A stretch of DNA of 64,000 nt. Source: Sacculina carcini. Taxonomy: Eukaryota; Arthropoda; Thecostraca; Sacculinidae. The notes beneath the pieces are model-generated. The model worked only from the letters and a program-made list of their open reading frames with translations, searched no databases and was not told where the DNA came from. This document shows, in pieces, positions 32,895-44,569 of this stretch; positions within the stretch are counted from its first letter, which is position 1; each line of letters opens with the position of its first letter. The stretch lies in the NCBI GenBank assembly GCA_916048095.2, contig OU696597.1, positions 2,677,042 through 2,741,041 on the forward strand, written 5' to 3'. The position numbers and the translations under genes are program-made.

Positions 32895-34745
32895 TCTATC
32901 TATAAAAAGCTCAACGTACATGTGTGAGTGAGTGAGTGAGTGAGTGTGTGTGCAGAACGGCACATTGGTGTATATTGGTGTGTGTGTCTGTGTGTCGATA
33001 TGCCATGACTCACGTGCATTGCAGCGAGCGTTTGCAAATGCCCAGTGGCGTGCAGAGTGCGTAGTAAAAGAGAGTGTTTAAATAAGTACATTGTCGTGCA
33101 TGTGCGTGTTCCACAGGCGTTTTTCGAGTGGATATGTGTAGCTTACCAATATTGTAATTGTAATTAACATTTATTTTTCTACTGGTGTTTGTTTTTCACC
33201 ATTATTCTACACACTGCGCCATTCAGTTGAGCGATTGCTAGAAACGCCCATGCGAGATTGCCACCTCAGGCACACACACACTCACATACACACTGACATA
33301 CATGCACACACACACACACATACACACTGACATAGATGCACACACACACACATACACATACAGGTACACGTACACACACACACACATACATACACAGTGT
33401 ACAGAACGGCACACTGATGTATATATTGGTGTGTGTGTCTGTGTGTCGATATACCATGACTCACGTGCATTGCAGCGAGCGTTTGCAAATGCACATTGGC
33501 GTGCAGAGTGCGTAGTAAAACGGAGTGTTTAATTAAGTACATCGTCGTGCATGTGCGTGTTCCAGAAGCGTTTTTCAAGTGTATATGTGTAGCTTACCAA
33601 TATTGTAATTGTAATTATCATATATTTTTCTATTGGTGTTTGTTTTTTACCTTTATTCTACACACTTTTGTCATTCAGTTGAGCGATTGCTAGAAACTTC
33701 CCTGCCAGATTGCCACCACATCTTTTCTGCGAACTGTTCTTCCCAGGAATTGCACACACGATACCGTTTTGCATTTTGTATTGGTATGTGTGTCCGTGTG
33801 CCGAAATTCTATGAACGAACACGTGTGCAGCCAGTGTTTGTATGCGTGTGCGTCTGTATGTGCGATGCGAACTTATATAATGTCGTGCACACGGATTGTG
33901 CAACATTTTGATGATCAGACGGCGATTCTGTCGCAGGCTGGTTAAACATCTGTACTGGATGTTACTGCGAAAATCCGTTACGGCGACTGGACCCACTGTG
34001 TTCAAGCCTTGGCAGATGGGTTTTGCCCGGTAAGACATAGATTAGGAACAATTAGGAAAGGTTGACTCCGTGAGTACGTCTTACAGTTATATTCCCTAGC
34101 TTGGGTTTCCACATTATTGTTTCTCATAGAAACACCCCTTTTCCGTATGGTGGGTTTCGTTGCGCACAGCCGTGCAGCTTTCTGTTCTGGATGTTACTGC
34201 GAAAACCCGTTGCGGAGGCTGGACCTGCAGTGTTCCAGCCGGGGCCGTTAGGTTTTGTACAACCATGGGCACATGCTGATCATGCTTACCGCCCTGGCAG
34301 TAGTGTAAATGCTTAATTATGCGTTTGCGCCTGCGCATGTGTGAGCTTACGTTGCTGCATTTCACGTGGATTAGGCCTCCAGGGGAACCACGTAAAAAAA
34401 ACGCGTCGAATGTTGATACCTCCTGGGTGACGTGGAAAGTCAACATCTTACAACATTTGATGCTACTCGCAGACAACGCCTATTGCTTCAGCATCTATCG
34501 CTATTCACCGCTTGCTGTGGTGTTGCAACACCACAGCAACACCATTTGTTTGCACTTGCGACACCATTTGTTTGCATTGGCCTTGACGTTTGCTTCAAGT
34601 GCATTATCATCATATTTGCATTGCTATCCCAGACAAAACTCAAGGCGACCGCATCACTTACAATACTACAAACGAAGCTACGAGACGCACGTAGTGCGGA
34701 TCTACTAGCGACCATAACCGCACGAAGTGCGGAACTTGTCGCTAG
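32895..34745 (+). mobile_element. Helitron family 2, first of two head-to-tail copies
   Basis: It starts TCTATCTATAAAAAGC after an A and ends with a perfect hairpin CCGCACGAAGTGCGG (34718-34732), nine bases and CTAG (34742-34745), then T. These are textbook Helitron termini. The interior repeats itself (32906-33250 and 33395-33700) and is rich in (CA)n. No Rep/helicase gene, so it is non-autonomous. Confidence 0.85.
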
Positions 34746-36072
34746 TCTATCTATATAATAATAATAAAATAATAAATAATAATAATAATATAATATAATA
34801 TAAAATAATAATATAATAAAGCTCAACGTACGTGTGTGAGTGAGTGTGTGTGCAGAACGGCACATTGGTGTATATATATTGGTGTGTGTGTCTGTGTGTC
34901 GATATGCCATGACTCACGTGCATTGCAGCGAGCGTTTGCAGCGAGCGTTTGCAAATGCCCAGTGGCGTGCAGAGTGCATAGTAAAACAGAGTGTTTAAAT
35001 AAGTACATTGTCGTGCATGTGCGTGTTCCACAGGCGTTTTTCGAGTGGATATGTGTAGCTTACCAATATTGTAATTGTAATTAACATTTATTTTTCTACT
35101 GGTGTTTGTTTTTCACCATTATTCTACACACTGCGCCATTCAGTTGAGCGATTGCTAGAAACGCCCATGCGAGATTGCCACCTCAGGTACACACACACTC
35201 ACATACACACTGACATACATGCACACACACACACACACATACACACTGACATAGATGCACACACACACATACACATACAGGTACACGTACACACACACAC
35301 ATACATACACAGTGTACAGAACGGCACACTGATGTATATATTGGTGTGTGTGTCTGTGTGTCGATATACCATGACTCACGTGCATTGCAGCGAGCGTTTG
35401 CAAATGCACAGTGGCGTGCAGAGTGCGTATAAACGGAGTGTTTAATTAAGTACATCGTCGTGCATGTGCGTGTTCCAGAAGCGTTTTTCAAGTGTATATG
35501 TGTAGCTTACCAATATTGTAATTGTAATTATCATATATTTTTCTATTGGTGTTTGTTTTTCACCTTTATTCTACACACTTTTGTCATTCAGTTAGCGATT
35601 GCTAGAAACTTCCCTGCCAGATTGCCACCACATCTTTTCTGCGAACTGTTCTTGCATAATTTTGCAATTCTTCCCAGGAATTGCACACACGATACCGTTT
35701 TGCATTTTGTATTGGTATGTGTGTCCGTGTGCCGAAATTCTATGAACGAACACGTGTGCAGCCAGTGTTTGTATGCGTGTGCGTCTGTATGTGCGATGCG
35801 AACTTATATAATGTCGTGCACACGGATTGTGCAACATTTTGATGATCAGACGGCGATTTTGTCGCAGGCTGGTTAAACATACCAGAACCATAATACCAAT
35901 ATTCGCGTGGCTTTGTCACTAATAGTTGAAGCGCGTATCCGACTCAATGTGAGTATGAACACTTGAATTTTATATGCCTACACTACTTATTGAATTCTTG
36001 TTATTTTCGAGACGCACGTAGTGCGGATCTACTAGCGACCATAACCGCACGAAGTGCGGAACTTGTCGCTAG
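34746..36072 (+). mobile_element. Helitron family 2, second head-to-tail copy
   Basis: It begins TCTATCTATATAATAATA directly after the CTAG of the first copy. It follows the same interior and ends with the same hairpin (36045-36059) and CTAG (36069-36072) before T. It is shorter by the 34.0-34.7 kb segment. Confidence 0.85.
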
Positions 36073-36500
36073 TATCTCATAATCAAAGTGAAAAGGAAAC
36101 ATGATTATAGAGTCTTGGTAAAGCAGTCAATTCAGACCATACTTAATACCAATATATCTCATGATCAAAAATGAAAAGGAGAAGATTGACACAAGATAAA
36201 CTATAACATTATAAGTCAACCCGATTAATGACAACAAATATACTACTAGTAAGAAAGATAACATCAATGTATCAATGTAAGTATGGAAATATAAGTGTAA
36301 GTATAATATAAAATGTACAAAAAGGTATTTGAACACAAATAACTATACATCATAGAAACTATCATCCATAAAACCAGTTCTAAAAACAGGTTACTAATAA
36401 AAAACCAATTAATTTTGTTCAACTTTCCTTGATCTGCCGCCAAGTTTTTTTCTATATCTCTACATCTACGAAAACTTTGAAAAAAATTATTTTGAAAAAA
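36073..36500. other. Helitron flank with a duplicated, unfilled target
   Basis: TATCTCATAATCAAAG follows the Helitron pair. At about 36150 the joined form ACCAATATATCTCATGATC appears with no insert, after a copy of the left flank (36096-36150). The rest is plain AT-rich DNA. Confidence 0.7.
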
Positions 36501-36504
36501 ACAT

Positions 36505-36890
36505 AGTTTAAAAACAGTTTAAATCAAGTGGTTTATACGTAGCCGGTTTATACCAGCCGCTTATACGTACCAGCAGGCTACTTGTTATACTGTGGCGCCT
36601 GTGCAAATGTAGGTCAAAAACATTTGCCCATACACCACAAACACACTCTACCAGCGCAATTTCTGAGTCCCCGTTCTCCTTGTACATTAGAACAGATATG
36701 GATGGTAGTAGCGAATCGCTGCCTGATATGCTACTGTTGGTCAACAAGCAAAGATTGTTTGAAGTAATTCGACTGTTTTCTTACTGACACAATGCTGTGA
36801 TGTGTTTGGGACTTTGGCATTTCCCACATGGATACGAAAGACCATGTTTCTGAGCAGGACACTTTGTTGGATTTAGCTGTATATTAATCC
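36505..36890 (-). mobile_element. Possible BEL/Pao-like LTR element fossil
   Basis: Minus strand: a knuckle-like PCGKCQSPKHITALCQ (about 36785-36835) followed by SDSLLPSISVLMYKENGDSE. The order recalls the gag knuckle and aspartic-protease lead of BEL/Pao elements. A broken fossil. Tentative. Confidence 0.35.
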
Positions 36891-36962
36891 TTATAAGATC
36901 GTGTTCTCCGAAGTCTAAGACAAATGTCTAAATAGACAAATAGACAACCGCTATTTAGCGGT

Positions 36963-37115
36963 TGACGCTAAATGTCTAAAAAATGGTACCAGATCGGAGA
37001 GAGGGTGGAAAAATAGTACCAACTCGGAAAGAGTATAGTAAAGAAAGACGATAGAGTATGATATGTATGGATAATGTAGGTATGTAGGTAACCTGACGAT
37101 AAAATAGTAACCAAA
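36963..37115. mobile_element. Fragment of the hAT family at 27737-28991
   Basis: TACCAGATCGGAGAGAGG and CCAACTCGGAAAGAG are the reverse complement of the stretch near 28045-28110 of the hAT element, followed by GGTAACCTGACGATAAAATAG. No tips. Confidence 0.7.
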
Positions 37116-37347
37116 AGCAAAAAACGGTTTGGTCGACATGACACAAACACTTAACGTAAGCCAGGAAAGGAAAACAAGGACCAACACCAGGGAAGAAACA
37201 CAAAAGCACGTCCACTCACGTCGACCACTGGCACAAGAAGATATGGTAATTTTGAAATCCACCAGGAAAAAGATTGCAAAATGCGAAATTGCAATTGACT
37301 TTAATCTCGTTTGTAAGCGCGAAAATCTACTGCCTGGCTACACCAAT

Positions 37348-37349
<2 letters not shown>

Positions 37350-37396
<47 letters not shown>
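37350..37396. repeat. (TA)n microsatellite
   Basis: A TA run at the outer edge of the Penelope-like element. A second stands at 37892-37943. Confidence 0.9.
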
Positions 37397-37399
<3 letters not shown>

Positions 37400-37732
37400 A
37401 AGTTTTCGACATATATGAAGAAAGAAAAGAAAACACAAATGACTGCCACTCTTTGTGTGGCAGCGTGGCTGCGTTTGTTTGGCGCATTATCGTTGAGTAC
37501 AGTGTATGTATGTGTGTATGTGTGTGTGTGTGCGGGTGTTGTGTGGTCAAGGTCGTGTAAAGGTCACGGTGTGTGCGTGTGCGTACGCTGCCTTGTCATT
37601 AGTTAGTACGCTGGACTTGTGTGGTTGTGTGAGTGAGTGAGTCTGTGCGTAACCGTGGTTGTGATCAGGTGTGTCCGCCTGGGAGTGCATTGGCGTATTG
37701 TTATATTTTTTCTTCTGCCGTTGTTACACTTT

Positions 37733-37768
37733 GTCAAACGTTTCGGTCTTGAGACCTTCGTCAGTGAC
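37733..37768 (-). ncRNA. Hammerhead ribozyme-like motif, sense to the Penelope ORF
   Basis: Minus strand: GTCA, CTGACGA, stem II GGTC-TCAA-GACC, GAAA, a self-complementary ACGT, then TGAC, which can pair with the first GTCA. CUGANGA, the stem and GAAA are the conserved hammerhead core. The tiny stem III suggests a dimeric form, as I recall for Penelope-like elements. Not tested for cleavage. Confidence 0.7.
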
Positions 37769-37887
37769 TATAAACAGATCAGTGATTCAAATGCAAAACC
37801 GTTAGTGATATCTCCATATTGTGCTACATATATGACAAAACCTCGTGACTATTTCCTTGAACACACCCTGAAGTATATTACGCATCA

Positions 37888-37948
<61 letters not shown>

Positions 37949-38038
37949 TTTTTTCCCATGTTTTTCCCTTATATATACACATACATACATATACATCTAT
38001 ATACACACATATATTACTACGTCTTCTTATAATAATAA

Positions 38039-39651
38039 TTGTGAAGGCAAGGCTCCTAAATTAACATGCCCATCCCTACTATTTATATTTACATTATTTA
38101 TGATGTAGGCGGCTTCTACTGTTTTTCTTTCAGATTTTTTCCCACATTCAGCTACAACTTCCACCTTTTCCCAGTTGGGTAAACTGCCACATTCCTCAAT
38201 GTGTACTACTAATGAATTAGACATTCTGTGATGTCTCACATCCGCACGATGTTGTTTTATTCTCGTTGCAATGCCCTTTCCTGTCTCACCGTAATAAGCC
38301 TTATCGCATCCACTACATGGTATTTTATATACTACGCTATCTTTATTGGTTAGTTCGTTTCTTGTTTGAGTGTTCCTAGATGTTTTGACTGTCTTTTTCA
38401 TAAGTTGATCGGATATTTTTAATCCTGTTGTTGGTACCAGCATGTAGTTTGTTCTCTTCAATATAGTGTTCAGTTGTCTGCACTCCTTTGATTCTGGCAC
38501 GATTATCATGTCCTTATTTGTATTGAGTGCACACTTTTTTCTTTGATGTATTTTTTGCGCTTTCTTTTTGCATTTGATTATGAATGCTGATGTGTATTTC
38601 AAACCCTGGAATATTTGCATGATCTTTTTCATTTCATTACTGAGCTTTTCGGAACTACATATTCTCAGAGCCCTTAAGAACTCTCTTATAATCATTCCTG
38701 ATTTCATTGACTCTGAATGACACGACAAGGCATGAATTTTGTCATTTTTGGCAGTCAGTTTCCTGTATACATCAAATACCATTTGACCATTTGCGTTGGA
38801 TATTAGCACATCGAGAAATGGAATTTTTTCTTCTTTTTCATACTCTATTGTTAATTGTACATTTTCGCACACCCTGTTGAGCTCGTTCAACTTGATATTT
38901 AAATCAATTGATTTTGGCGCAATAACGAGCACGTCATCTACGTATCTAAGCCATACCGCATCTTTTCCTATGATGTTACGATACTGAGACATTTCGAGAT
39001 TTTCCATGTACAGATTGGCTAGAATAGGACTCAACGGTGAGCCCATTGCGAGTCCACTGTTCTGCGAGTATTCCTCATTCTGGAACGTAAAAGCGTTGAA
39101 ATTCGAACACAACTTTAATAATTCAACGAACTGTTTTTTGGCAATAGGTAGGTCTATGTTGAACTCATTTATTGCGCGTTCCAACACTTTCATCGCATCC
39201 ATATTATCTACGTTCGTGTATAGTGATTTGACGTCAAAACTCGCCATAGTCTTATCCACTGTATTTATACTTTGCAATCTACGCAGGAGATCGCCCGAAT
39301 TTCTTAGGTGAGAATCGCTTAGACGCCCTAGAAGTGGTGTTAAGTATGTTGCAAGACATTTCGCAAGTCTGTGTGGAGCGCTTCCTACGCATGATGTGAT
39401 CGGTCTGATCGGAACCCCCTCTTTATGAAGTTTTGGCAAACCATATAATGTGGGTGGAACCGGATTTTCCTCAAGTAAATGCAGCATTCTTTTACCTTTC
39501 TCTGATTTCTTTAGTATTATTCGTGCTTCTTTGTTGAATGTTTCGCTTTTTTTCTTTACACATCCTCTGCTCTGGGTCTGATACACATTTTTGTCGCTGA
39601 GATGGTTTTCAATTTTAGTAACATAGTTAGATGTATCCAATATTACAATTC
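38039..39651 (-). pseudogene. Penelope-type RT and GIY-YIG endonuclease, main block
   Basis: About 535 residues. The RT begins after the insertion with LEENPVPPTLYGLPKLHKEG, then SFDVKSLYTNV, GLAMGSPLSPILANLYME and VWLRYVDDVLVIA, the usual Penelope blocks. After a Lys-rich linker the GIY-YIG domain reads VYKIPCSGCDKAYYGETGKG then IATRIKQHRADVRHH. The CX2C within the GIY-YIG start is typical of this group. The endonuclease nicks target DNA to prime reverse transcription. Its 5' part is across the LTR element at 44565. Confidence 0.93.
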
Positions 39652-39779
39652 TGTAATAAACACACACAAGAGACAACGAACACCAACTGTGTATTCAACG
39701 CCCTGTCCATCCTGGTTACATAATCCCACGCTAGGGGGCACTACAAGTATGGACTAAGACACAGGACCATATTACCACA
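39652..39779 (-). repeat. 3' LTR, 128 bp
   Basis: Starts TGTAATAAACAC and ends ATTACCACA on the plus strand. Short for a Ty3/gypsy LTR. Confidence 0.95.
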
Positions 39780-39928
39780 CTTCTCTCCAAGATTACACAC
39801 ACTATCTATTGTAAGATAAACAATGAAATTGTTGGATCATACGTAGAGAAGAAATAATACTTTACAACAACAATCGCGGTTAATAGTTGAATCACTTATA
39901 TATAACATGTGAACATAAGACTGAAATG

Positions 39929-42900
39929 TTACACCGCATCAGTGACGTAGTCATCTAGGTAAGCTGGTCGGCGACGTTCACGTTGGCTGCGCCGCGGACC
40001 AGCCGGGTGCACATCTGGCGGAGGTGACGGTGTATGGTAGAAATCTGCGCTGGCTTCGTTTCCGCCGCCGGCACAGTCAGCGTTTCCGTCGGCTTCGTCG
40101 GCTTCGTCGTGTCCGTTGTCCGGAGTATGTTCAGATTTCGATGTCTGGTTCGCGGTAGTAACCGGCATCAGATGGCGGCGGTTACGCCACCAAATTCGAC
40201 CGCTCGGAAGACGGATCGCATAAGCACGATGACGACCCACAGCAGACACATCACCAACCCTATCCCATCTCCCGATGGACCGATTCTGTATGTATACCCT
40301 CTGTCCAAGCCGTAGTGGTGCTAATGCTCGGGATATTTGGTTGTATGTGGTGATAACGCGCTCTCTAGTACTGACAGCACGCCTATCACATTCGTCTGCT
40401 TTTTCTTGCCATTCCGGAGCAAATGACCGATGATGAGCTGGCAATGCACTGCGCAGTGGATGGCCGTATACGATTTGTGCAGGTGAACGTCCGCCGACTC
40501 CTGGGGCGTTTCTCAGTTCGAGTAGTCCACGAGCAAATTCGTCTGTGTTCATGTCGCCATGGTCTGTGCATTTCTGTATGAGCCGTTTTGCTCTCTTCAC
40601 TGCAGATTCAGCATGACCATTAGCCTGTGGATAATGAGGGCTGGTGATGTTGTGGCGTACCCCCCATCGCCTCAGGAAGTCTCTGGTTCGATGAGCTACA
40701 AACTGAGGTCCTCCATCGCTGCGCATATACTCAGGAACGCCGGTATACGTGAAAATCTCGCGAAGACAATGAATCAATGACCTTGAGTCGCTCTTCGTCG
40801 ATGCTTTTGAGCCGTAAATCACTGGCCAGTTAGATAAACGATCGACATATACCATAAACATCCTGCCTGCATGTTCGAAATAATCAACAGACACATACTG
40901 GAAGATTCGTGACGGTTGCTCAGCTTCGATGTACTGTTCTCGTTGTATGCTGTTGGAATATTTTCGACACATTTCGCATGCGGCAGTGATATTCTTGATG
41001 TCATTATTGATGCCGGGCCAATAGACCGTTTGTCTCGCTCTCAATGTGGTTTTCGTTACGCCCAGGTGGCCATCATGAAGACGCTGCAGCGTTTCACGCC
41101 GTAAAGCTCTCGGGATTATAAGTCGTCGGCCTAACAAAATCAGATCGTCATCCACAGCCATATCGTGCCGAACACACCAAAATGGCTGCAGGGAAGAAGA
41201 AACACGACGTTTATCATTCGGAAACCCACTTGTAATTGTATTTTTCAGCATGCAGTATTCTGGATCGTTTCTCGCGGCATCTCTAATGTTTTCCAATTCA
41301 TGATCATTGATCGAAAGAACATTTGCAGAAAGCTGGACGGATTGAATGTGAGCTTCGGCTATATCGCCTTCTTCTGGTTCAGCTGGGGCGCTAGGAGCTC
41401 GTGAAAGAGCGTCTGCTATGGAGTTCACGGATCCTGCTTTCCACTTCGCCGTAAAGGTTAAATGAGTGATCTTCTCACGGAGTCTTTGAATGCGTGGATT
41501 AGAAATATCAGCTAGGCCCTTCGAATTAAGTATAGGCACTAGAGCTTTGTGATCGGTGACAACGATGAAATTACTCAACCCGGCTACAAAGCAATTACAC
41601 TTACGACATGCCCAAACTACAGCGAGCATTTCTAGTTCGCATACTGCGTAGCGTTCCTCTGTCTCTGTCAAAAACCTTGATCCACACTGGATAAGGCGCC
41701 AGGAGCCGTCGCTGTCTTGTTGTCTAAGGACGAATCCCAGACCTTTCAGCTTCGCCGCGTCAACTTCCAGCATGGTATCACGTGAAGGGTCAAAAAAATC
41801 CAAAATAGGCGGTGACATCAGAGAGTTCTTAACTTCGTTGAACGCTGTGTCGTGCGTGGATGTCCACATCCATTTATTATTGCGCTTCAGAAGATCTCGC
41901 AAAGGTCTGGACTTTTCGGCAATCTGAGTGGAGAAGTAACCGAGTTGGTTAACCAGCCCGAGGAATGATCTAAGGCCTGTGATATCTTTTGGACATGGAA
42001 ATCTCTCTATTGCACTCGTCTTCCCGGATTCTACCGTGTAGCCTTTCTCACTCACAGTAAAGCCGCAGAAATTTGTTTCGTTTTTACCGAATGCGAATTT
42101 TTCCTTGTTCAGAGTGATGCCTGCGTCGTCACATCGACAAAGGACCTGCCAAACGCGTGCAAGGTGATCGTCGTACTTTGAATCATATATAAGGATATCG
42201 TCTACTACTTTACATGTGTTGGGAATGTCACCAAGGATTGCGTCTCCACGTCGATTAAACTCGTCTCCGCTGGAAACAAGTCCCATGGGGGCGCGCTTGT
42301 ATCTGTATCGACCAAAATGCGTGATAAAGCATGTCAAATCCCTGTCCCTTGTATCGATCAATATTTGATGGTACCCTGATTTTGCGTCACATTTGGTAAA
42401 ATATCGTGAACCACGCGTAATCGTTGATACAGCATCAAGTGGGCTATGCATAGGGTGCGTGGGTCGCTGGACATATCTATTGAGCTTAGTCAGATCAGTT
42501 GTCAATCGACATCCAGTGTTATTGCCGTTAGTATCTTTTCGTGGTACTAGAACAATCGGATGACACCATGCCGTTGGATGGCTGACAGGTTCAATGACAT
42601 CTTCCTCAATCAACTTGTCCAGCTGAGTTTTCAAGCTGTCACGGTAACAAATCGGAACGGACCGAGGGGCGGTAATGCTCACTGGTGTGGCATCTTCTTT
42701 CAAAATGATCCTCATTGGGTCACCTTCCATGCTTCGCAAAACTCCACTTTCTGAAAACACACGAGGGAAGCATTTTATCATCTCTGTGGTGTGGCTGTTT
42801 ATTTCCTCATCAGTTGGCTCTCGGTTCAGATTCCACCGAGGCCTCGAGCGATGATATTGCCATCCACCAGAAGCAGCACGGGTGTTGTTGCTAGCTGTGA

Positions 42901-44320
42901 GTCGAAACACATCTGTGGCACTATACTCGCAACTTGTCTTTGACACCTCGTTTGTTTGTAGATCGCAAGTGTCGCTTGCTTCCAGTTGTTTCGGAAACGA
43001 CTTGTGTAAAATTCTTAAATCAATAGCGTCCACCCATGATAAAAGTGCGTTGGAAATGCTGGGGACAACGTATGCCGTTGTTCTGCATGTTGCTGAGCCC
43101 AGTTTTAGTTCAAGTGGGCAAGTTCCCACGCAAGTGAGTCTTTTCCCATTTGCTGCAAAAAGCTTCACATTGGCGGGGAGAAGATTGTTGTGGTCAATGT
43201 TCAGTAGGCTGGTCACTTGCCTGTTGATGATTGTCACATCACTTCCAGTGTCCGTCGCTAGACATATTCTTCCAGTTTCACCCGAGCGGGTTAACGCGCT
43301 CACTTCTGTCAACGGTAGTTTCCTGATCTTGTGACGTTCAACTGCTTGAACATTTACATCAGTAATAATGAGGTGTACGTTTTCATCCTTGTGTTCCGCT
43401 CGTTCGCGTTGATACGAAGGTTTGCATTTCCGCTTCTTGCATACTCGGGCAAAATGACCGATCTGGTCACAGTTGTGGCACCTTTGTTTCAATGCACGAC
43501 ATTCTGAATTCCCATGTCGGCGACCACAGCGATTACAATTAGTCGCACGCCCATTGCCTTCCTGTTGTGTCTGTGTTTTGCACACACTTGCATGTACCTC
43601 ATTTTCGTTCGCCTTCAATTCTTGTGAGCTTATTCGGGCGCTCTCGTTTGCACGGCAAATATTTAAAGCACCATGCAAAGTCAACTTTTTCTCTTGAAAC
43701 ATTCTTTGTAACGCATCTTCATCACGGATGCCCATCACAATTTTATCTCGAAGTCGGTTGTCTTCGCATTTGTCGCAAAATTCGCAATATGCGGCGATTT
43801 CTTGGACTGCACATAAAAACTCGTCGAACGATTCGCCGTCCTGTTGATTGCGAGAAAAGAATTCCCTGCGGTCTACAATCACGTTTCTAGTATCTCGAAT
43901 GTGCTCTCTTATTTTCGAAATGCAATCGTCAAGTGTGTCATCCTCTTGGAAAATGATATTGAACCTTGAAATTCGCACCCAATCCTCATCCAGCATTGAC
44001 AAAAGAATAGCTTGTTGCTCTTTCGGGGATAACAAGTTGATATTAGATAAAGTCACGTAACCTGCTACTTTATACCTCCATGATTCGAATTCACGCAACG
44101 ATGCTCCGCTATGCAATATAGGAACCGGAATATTGGATGAAGGCAATTTCGGTGTGGTACGTGACTCATCGACTGTATGTTGAGACGAATTTCTTGTTTC
44201 GGTTCTCATCATTTGCTCCATTAAACTCGTCATTATTTGAGTTTGACGGGCTTCTCGTTCAGAACTCGCTTGCATTTGCATTGAAACTACCTCAAGTAGT
44301 TTTTCAATCTGTTTTTCCAT
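39929..44320 (-). CDS. gag-pol: gag-pol polyprotein of the 39.7-44.6 kb Ty3/gypsy element
   Basis: A single 1463-residue frame. Gag occupies roughly the first 250 residues, followed by two knuckles (CNRCGRRHGNSEC, CHNCDQIGHFARVC). The protease has LATDTGSDVTIIN, the RT KVVDDILIYDS (Val replaces the usual Tyr before DD), the RNase H AVCELEMLAVVWACRKCN, and the integrase HDGHLGVTKTTLRARQTVYW, CEMCRKYS, MRSDGGPQFVA and HYPQANGHAESAVKRAKRL. Gag and pol in one frame without a frameshift is known in part of the Ty3/gypsy group. A plus-strand set of short frames is its shadow. Confidence 0.94.
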   Translation of the reverse strand: MEKQIEKLLEVVSMQMQASSEREARQTQIMTSLMEQMMRTETRNSSQHTVDESRTTPKLPSSNIPVPILHSGASLREFESWRYKVAGYVTLSNINLLSPKEQQAILLSMLDEDWVRISRFNIIFQEDDTLDDCISKIREHIRDTRNVIVDRREFFSRNQQDGESFDEFLCAVQEIAAYCEFCDKCEDNRLRDKIVMGIRDEDALQRMFQEKKLTLHGALNICRANESARISSQELKANENEVHASVCKTQTQQEGNGRATNCNRCGRRHGNSECRALKQRCHNCDQIGHFARVCKKRKCKPSYQRERAEHKDENVHLIITDVNVQAVERHKIRKLPLTEVSALTRSGETGRICLATDTGSDVTIINRQVTSLLNIDHNNLLPANVKLFAANGKRLTCVGTCPLELKLGSATCRTTAYVVPSISNALLSWVDAIDLRILHKSFPKQLEASDTCDLQTNEVSKTSCEYSATDVFRLTASNNTRAASGGWQYHRSRPRWNLNREPTDEEINSHTTEMIKCFPRVFSESGVLRSMEGDPMRIILKEDATPVSITAPRSVPICYRDSLKTQLDKLIEEDVIEPVSHPTAWCHPIVLVPRKDTNGNNTGCRLTTDLTKLNRYVQRPTHPMHSPLDAVSTITRGSRYFTKCDAKSGYHQILIDTRDRDLTCFITHFGRYRYKRAPMGLVSSGDEFNRRGDAILGDIPNTCKVVDDILIYDSKYDDHLARVWQVLCRCDDAGITLNKEKFAFGKNETNFCGFTVSEKGYTVESGKTSAIERFPCPKDITGLRSFLGLVNQLGYFSTQIAEKSRPLRDLLKRNNKWMWTSTHDTAFNEVKNSLMSPPILDFFDPSRDTMLEVDAAKLKGLGFVLRQQDSDGSWRLIQCGSRFLTETEERYAVCELEMLAVVWACRKCNCFVAGLSNFIVVTDHKALVPILNSKGLADISNPRIQRLREKITHLTFTAKWKAGSVNSIADALSRAPSAPAEPEEGDIAEAHIQSVQLSANVLSINDHELENIRDAARNDPEYCMLKNTITSGFPNDKRRVSSSLQPFWCVRHDMAVDDDLILLGRRLIIPRALRRETLQRLHDGHLGVTKTTLRARQTVYWPGINNDIKNITAACEMCRKYSNSIQREQYIEAEQPSRIFQYVSVDYFEHAGRMFMVYVDRLSNWPVIYGSKASTKSDSRSLIHCLREIFTYTGVPEYMRSDGGPQFVAHRTRDFLRRWGVRHNITSPHYPQANGHAESAVKRAKRLIQKCTDHGDMNTDEFARGLLELRNAPGVGGRSPAQIVYGHPLRSALPAHHRSFAPEWQEKADECDRRAVSTRERVITTYNQISRALAPLRLGQRVYIQNRSIGRWDRVGDVSAVGRHRAYAIRLPSGRIWWRNRRHLMPVTTANQTSKSEHTPDNGHDEADEADGNADCAGGGNEASADFYHTPSPPPDVHPAGPRRSQRERRRPAYLDDYVTDAV

Positions 44321-44436
44321 TGTTAGTCCAATTTCGGAATGACAATATTCACTAAGTCAGTATTTACACCTCCAGATTGTCTTTAACTGAAATGGAAATT
44401 TCTAACACTGACCTTCACATCCTGTCGGCTGCGCCA

Positions 44437-44564
44437 TGTAATAAACACACACAAGAGACAACGAGCACCAACTGTGTATTCAACGCCCTGTCCATCCTGG
44501 TTACATAATCCCACGCTAGGGGGCACTACAAGTATGGACTAAGACACAGGACCATATTACCACA
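44437..44564 (-). repeat. 5' LTR, 128 bp
   Basis: Partner of 39652-39779, followed by target duplicate AATTC. Confidence 0.95.
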
Positions 44565-44569
44565 AATTC

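Larger units (their letters stand above)
39652..44564 (-). mobile_element. Ty3/gypsy LTR retrotransposon, looks whole
   Basis: 128-bp LTRs (39652-39779 and 44437-44564) that differ at one position by eye, flanked by the target duplicate AATTC (39647-39651 and 44565-44569). Inside the 5' LTR, on the minus strand, comes TGGCGCAGCCGACAGGATG, a primer-binding-site-like start. One long gag-pol frame fills the interior. No break is evident, so it is very young. It sits in the RT of the Penelope-like element. Confidence 0.95.

Noticed and set aside
33266-33578. Open frames of CVCVCV or THTHTH type
   Set aside because: Translations of (CA)n/(GT)n microsatellites; the same holds at 29802, 35155, 37338 and 60668.
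37129-37350. Plus-strand frame (KCEIAIDFNLVCKRENLLPG) as the start of a second Penelope-like ORF
   Set aside because: It has some likeness to Penelope N-termini but no RT follows; too weak to call.
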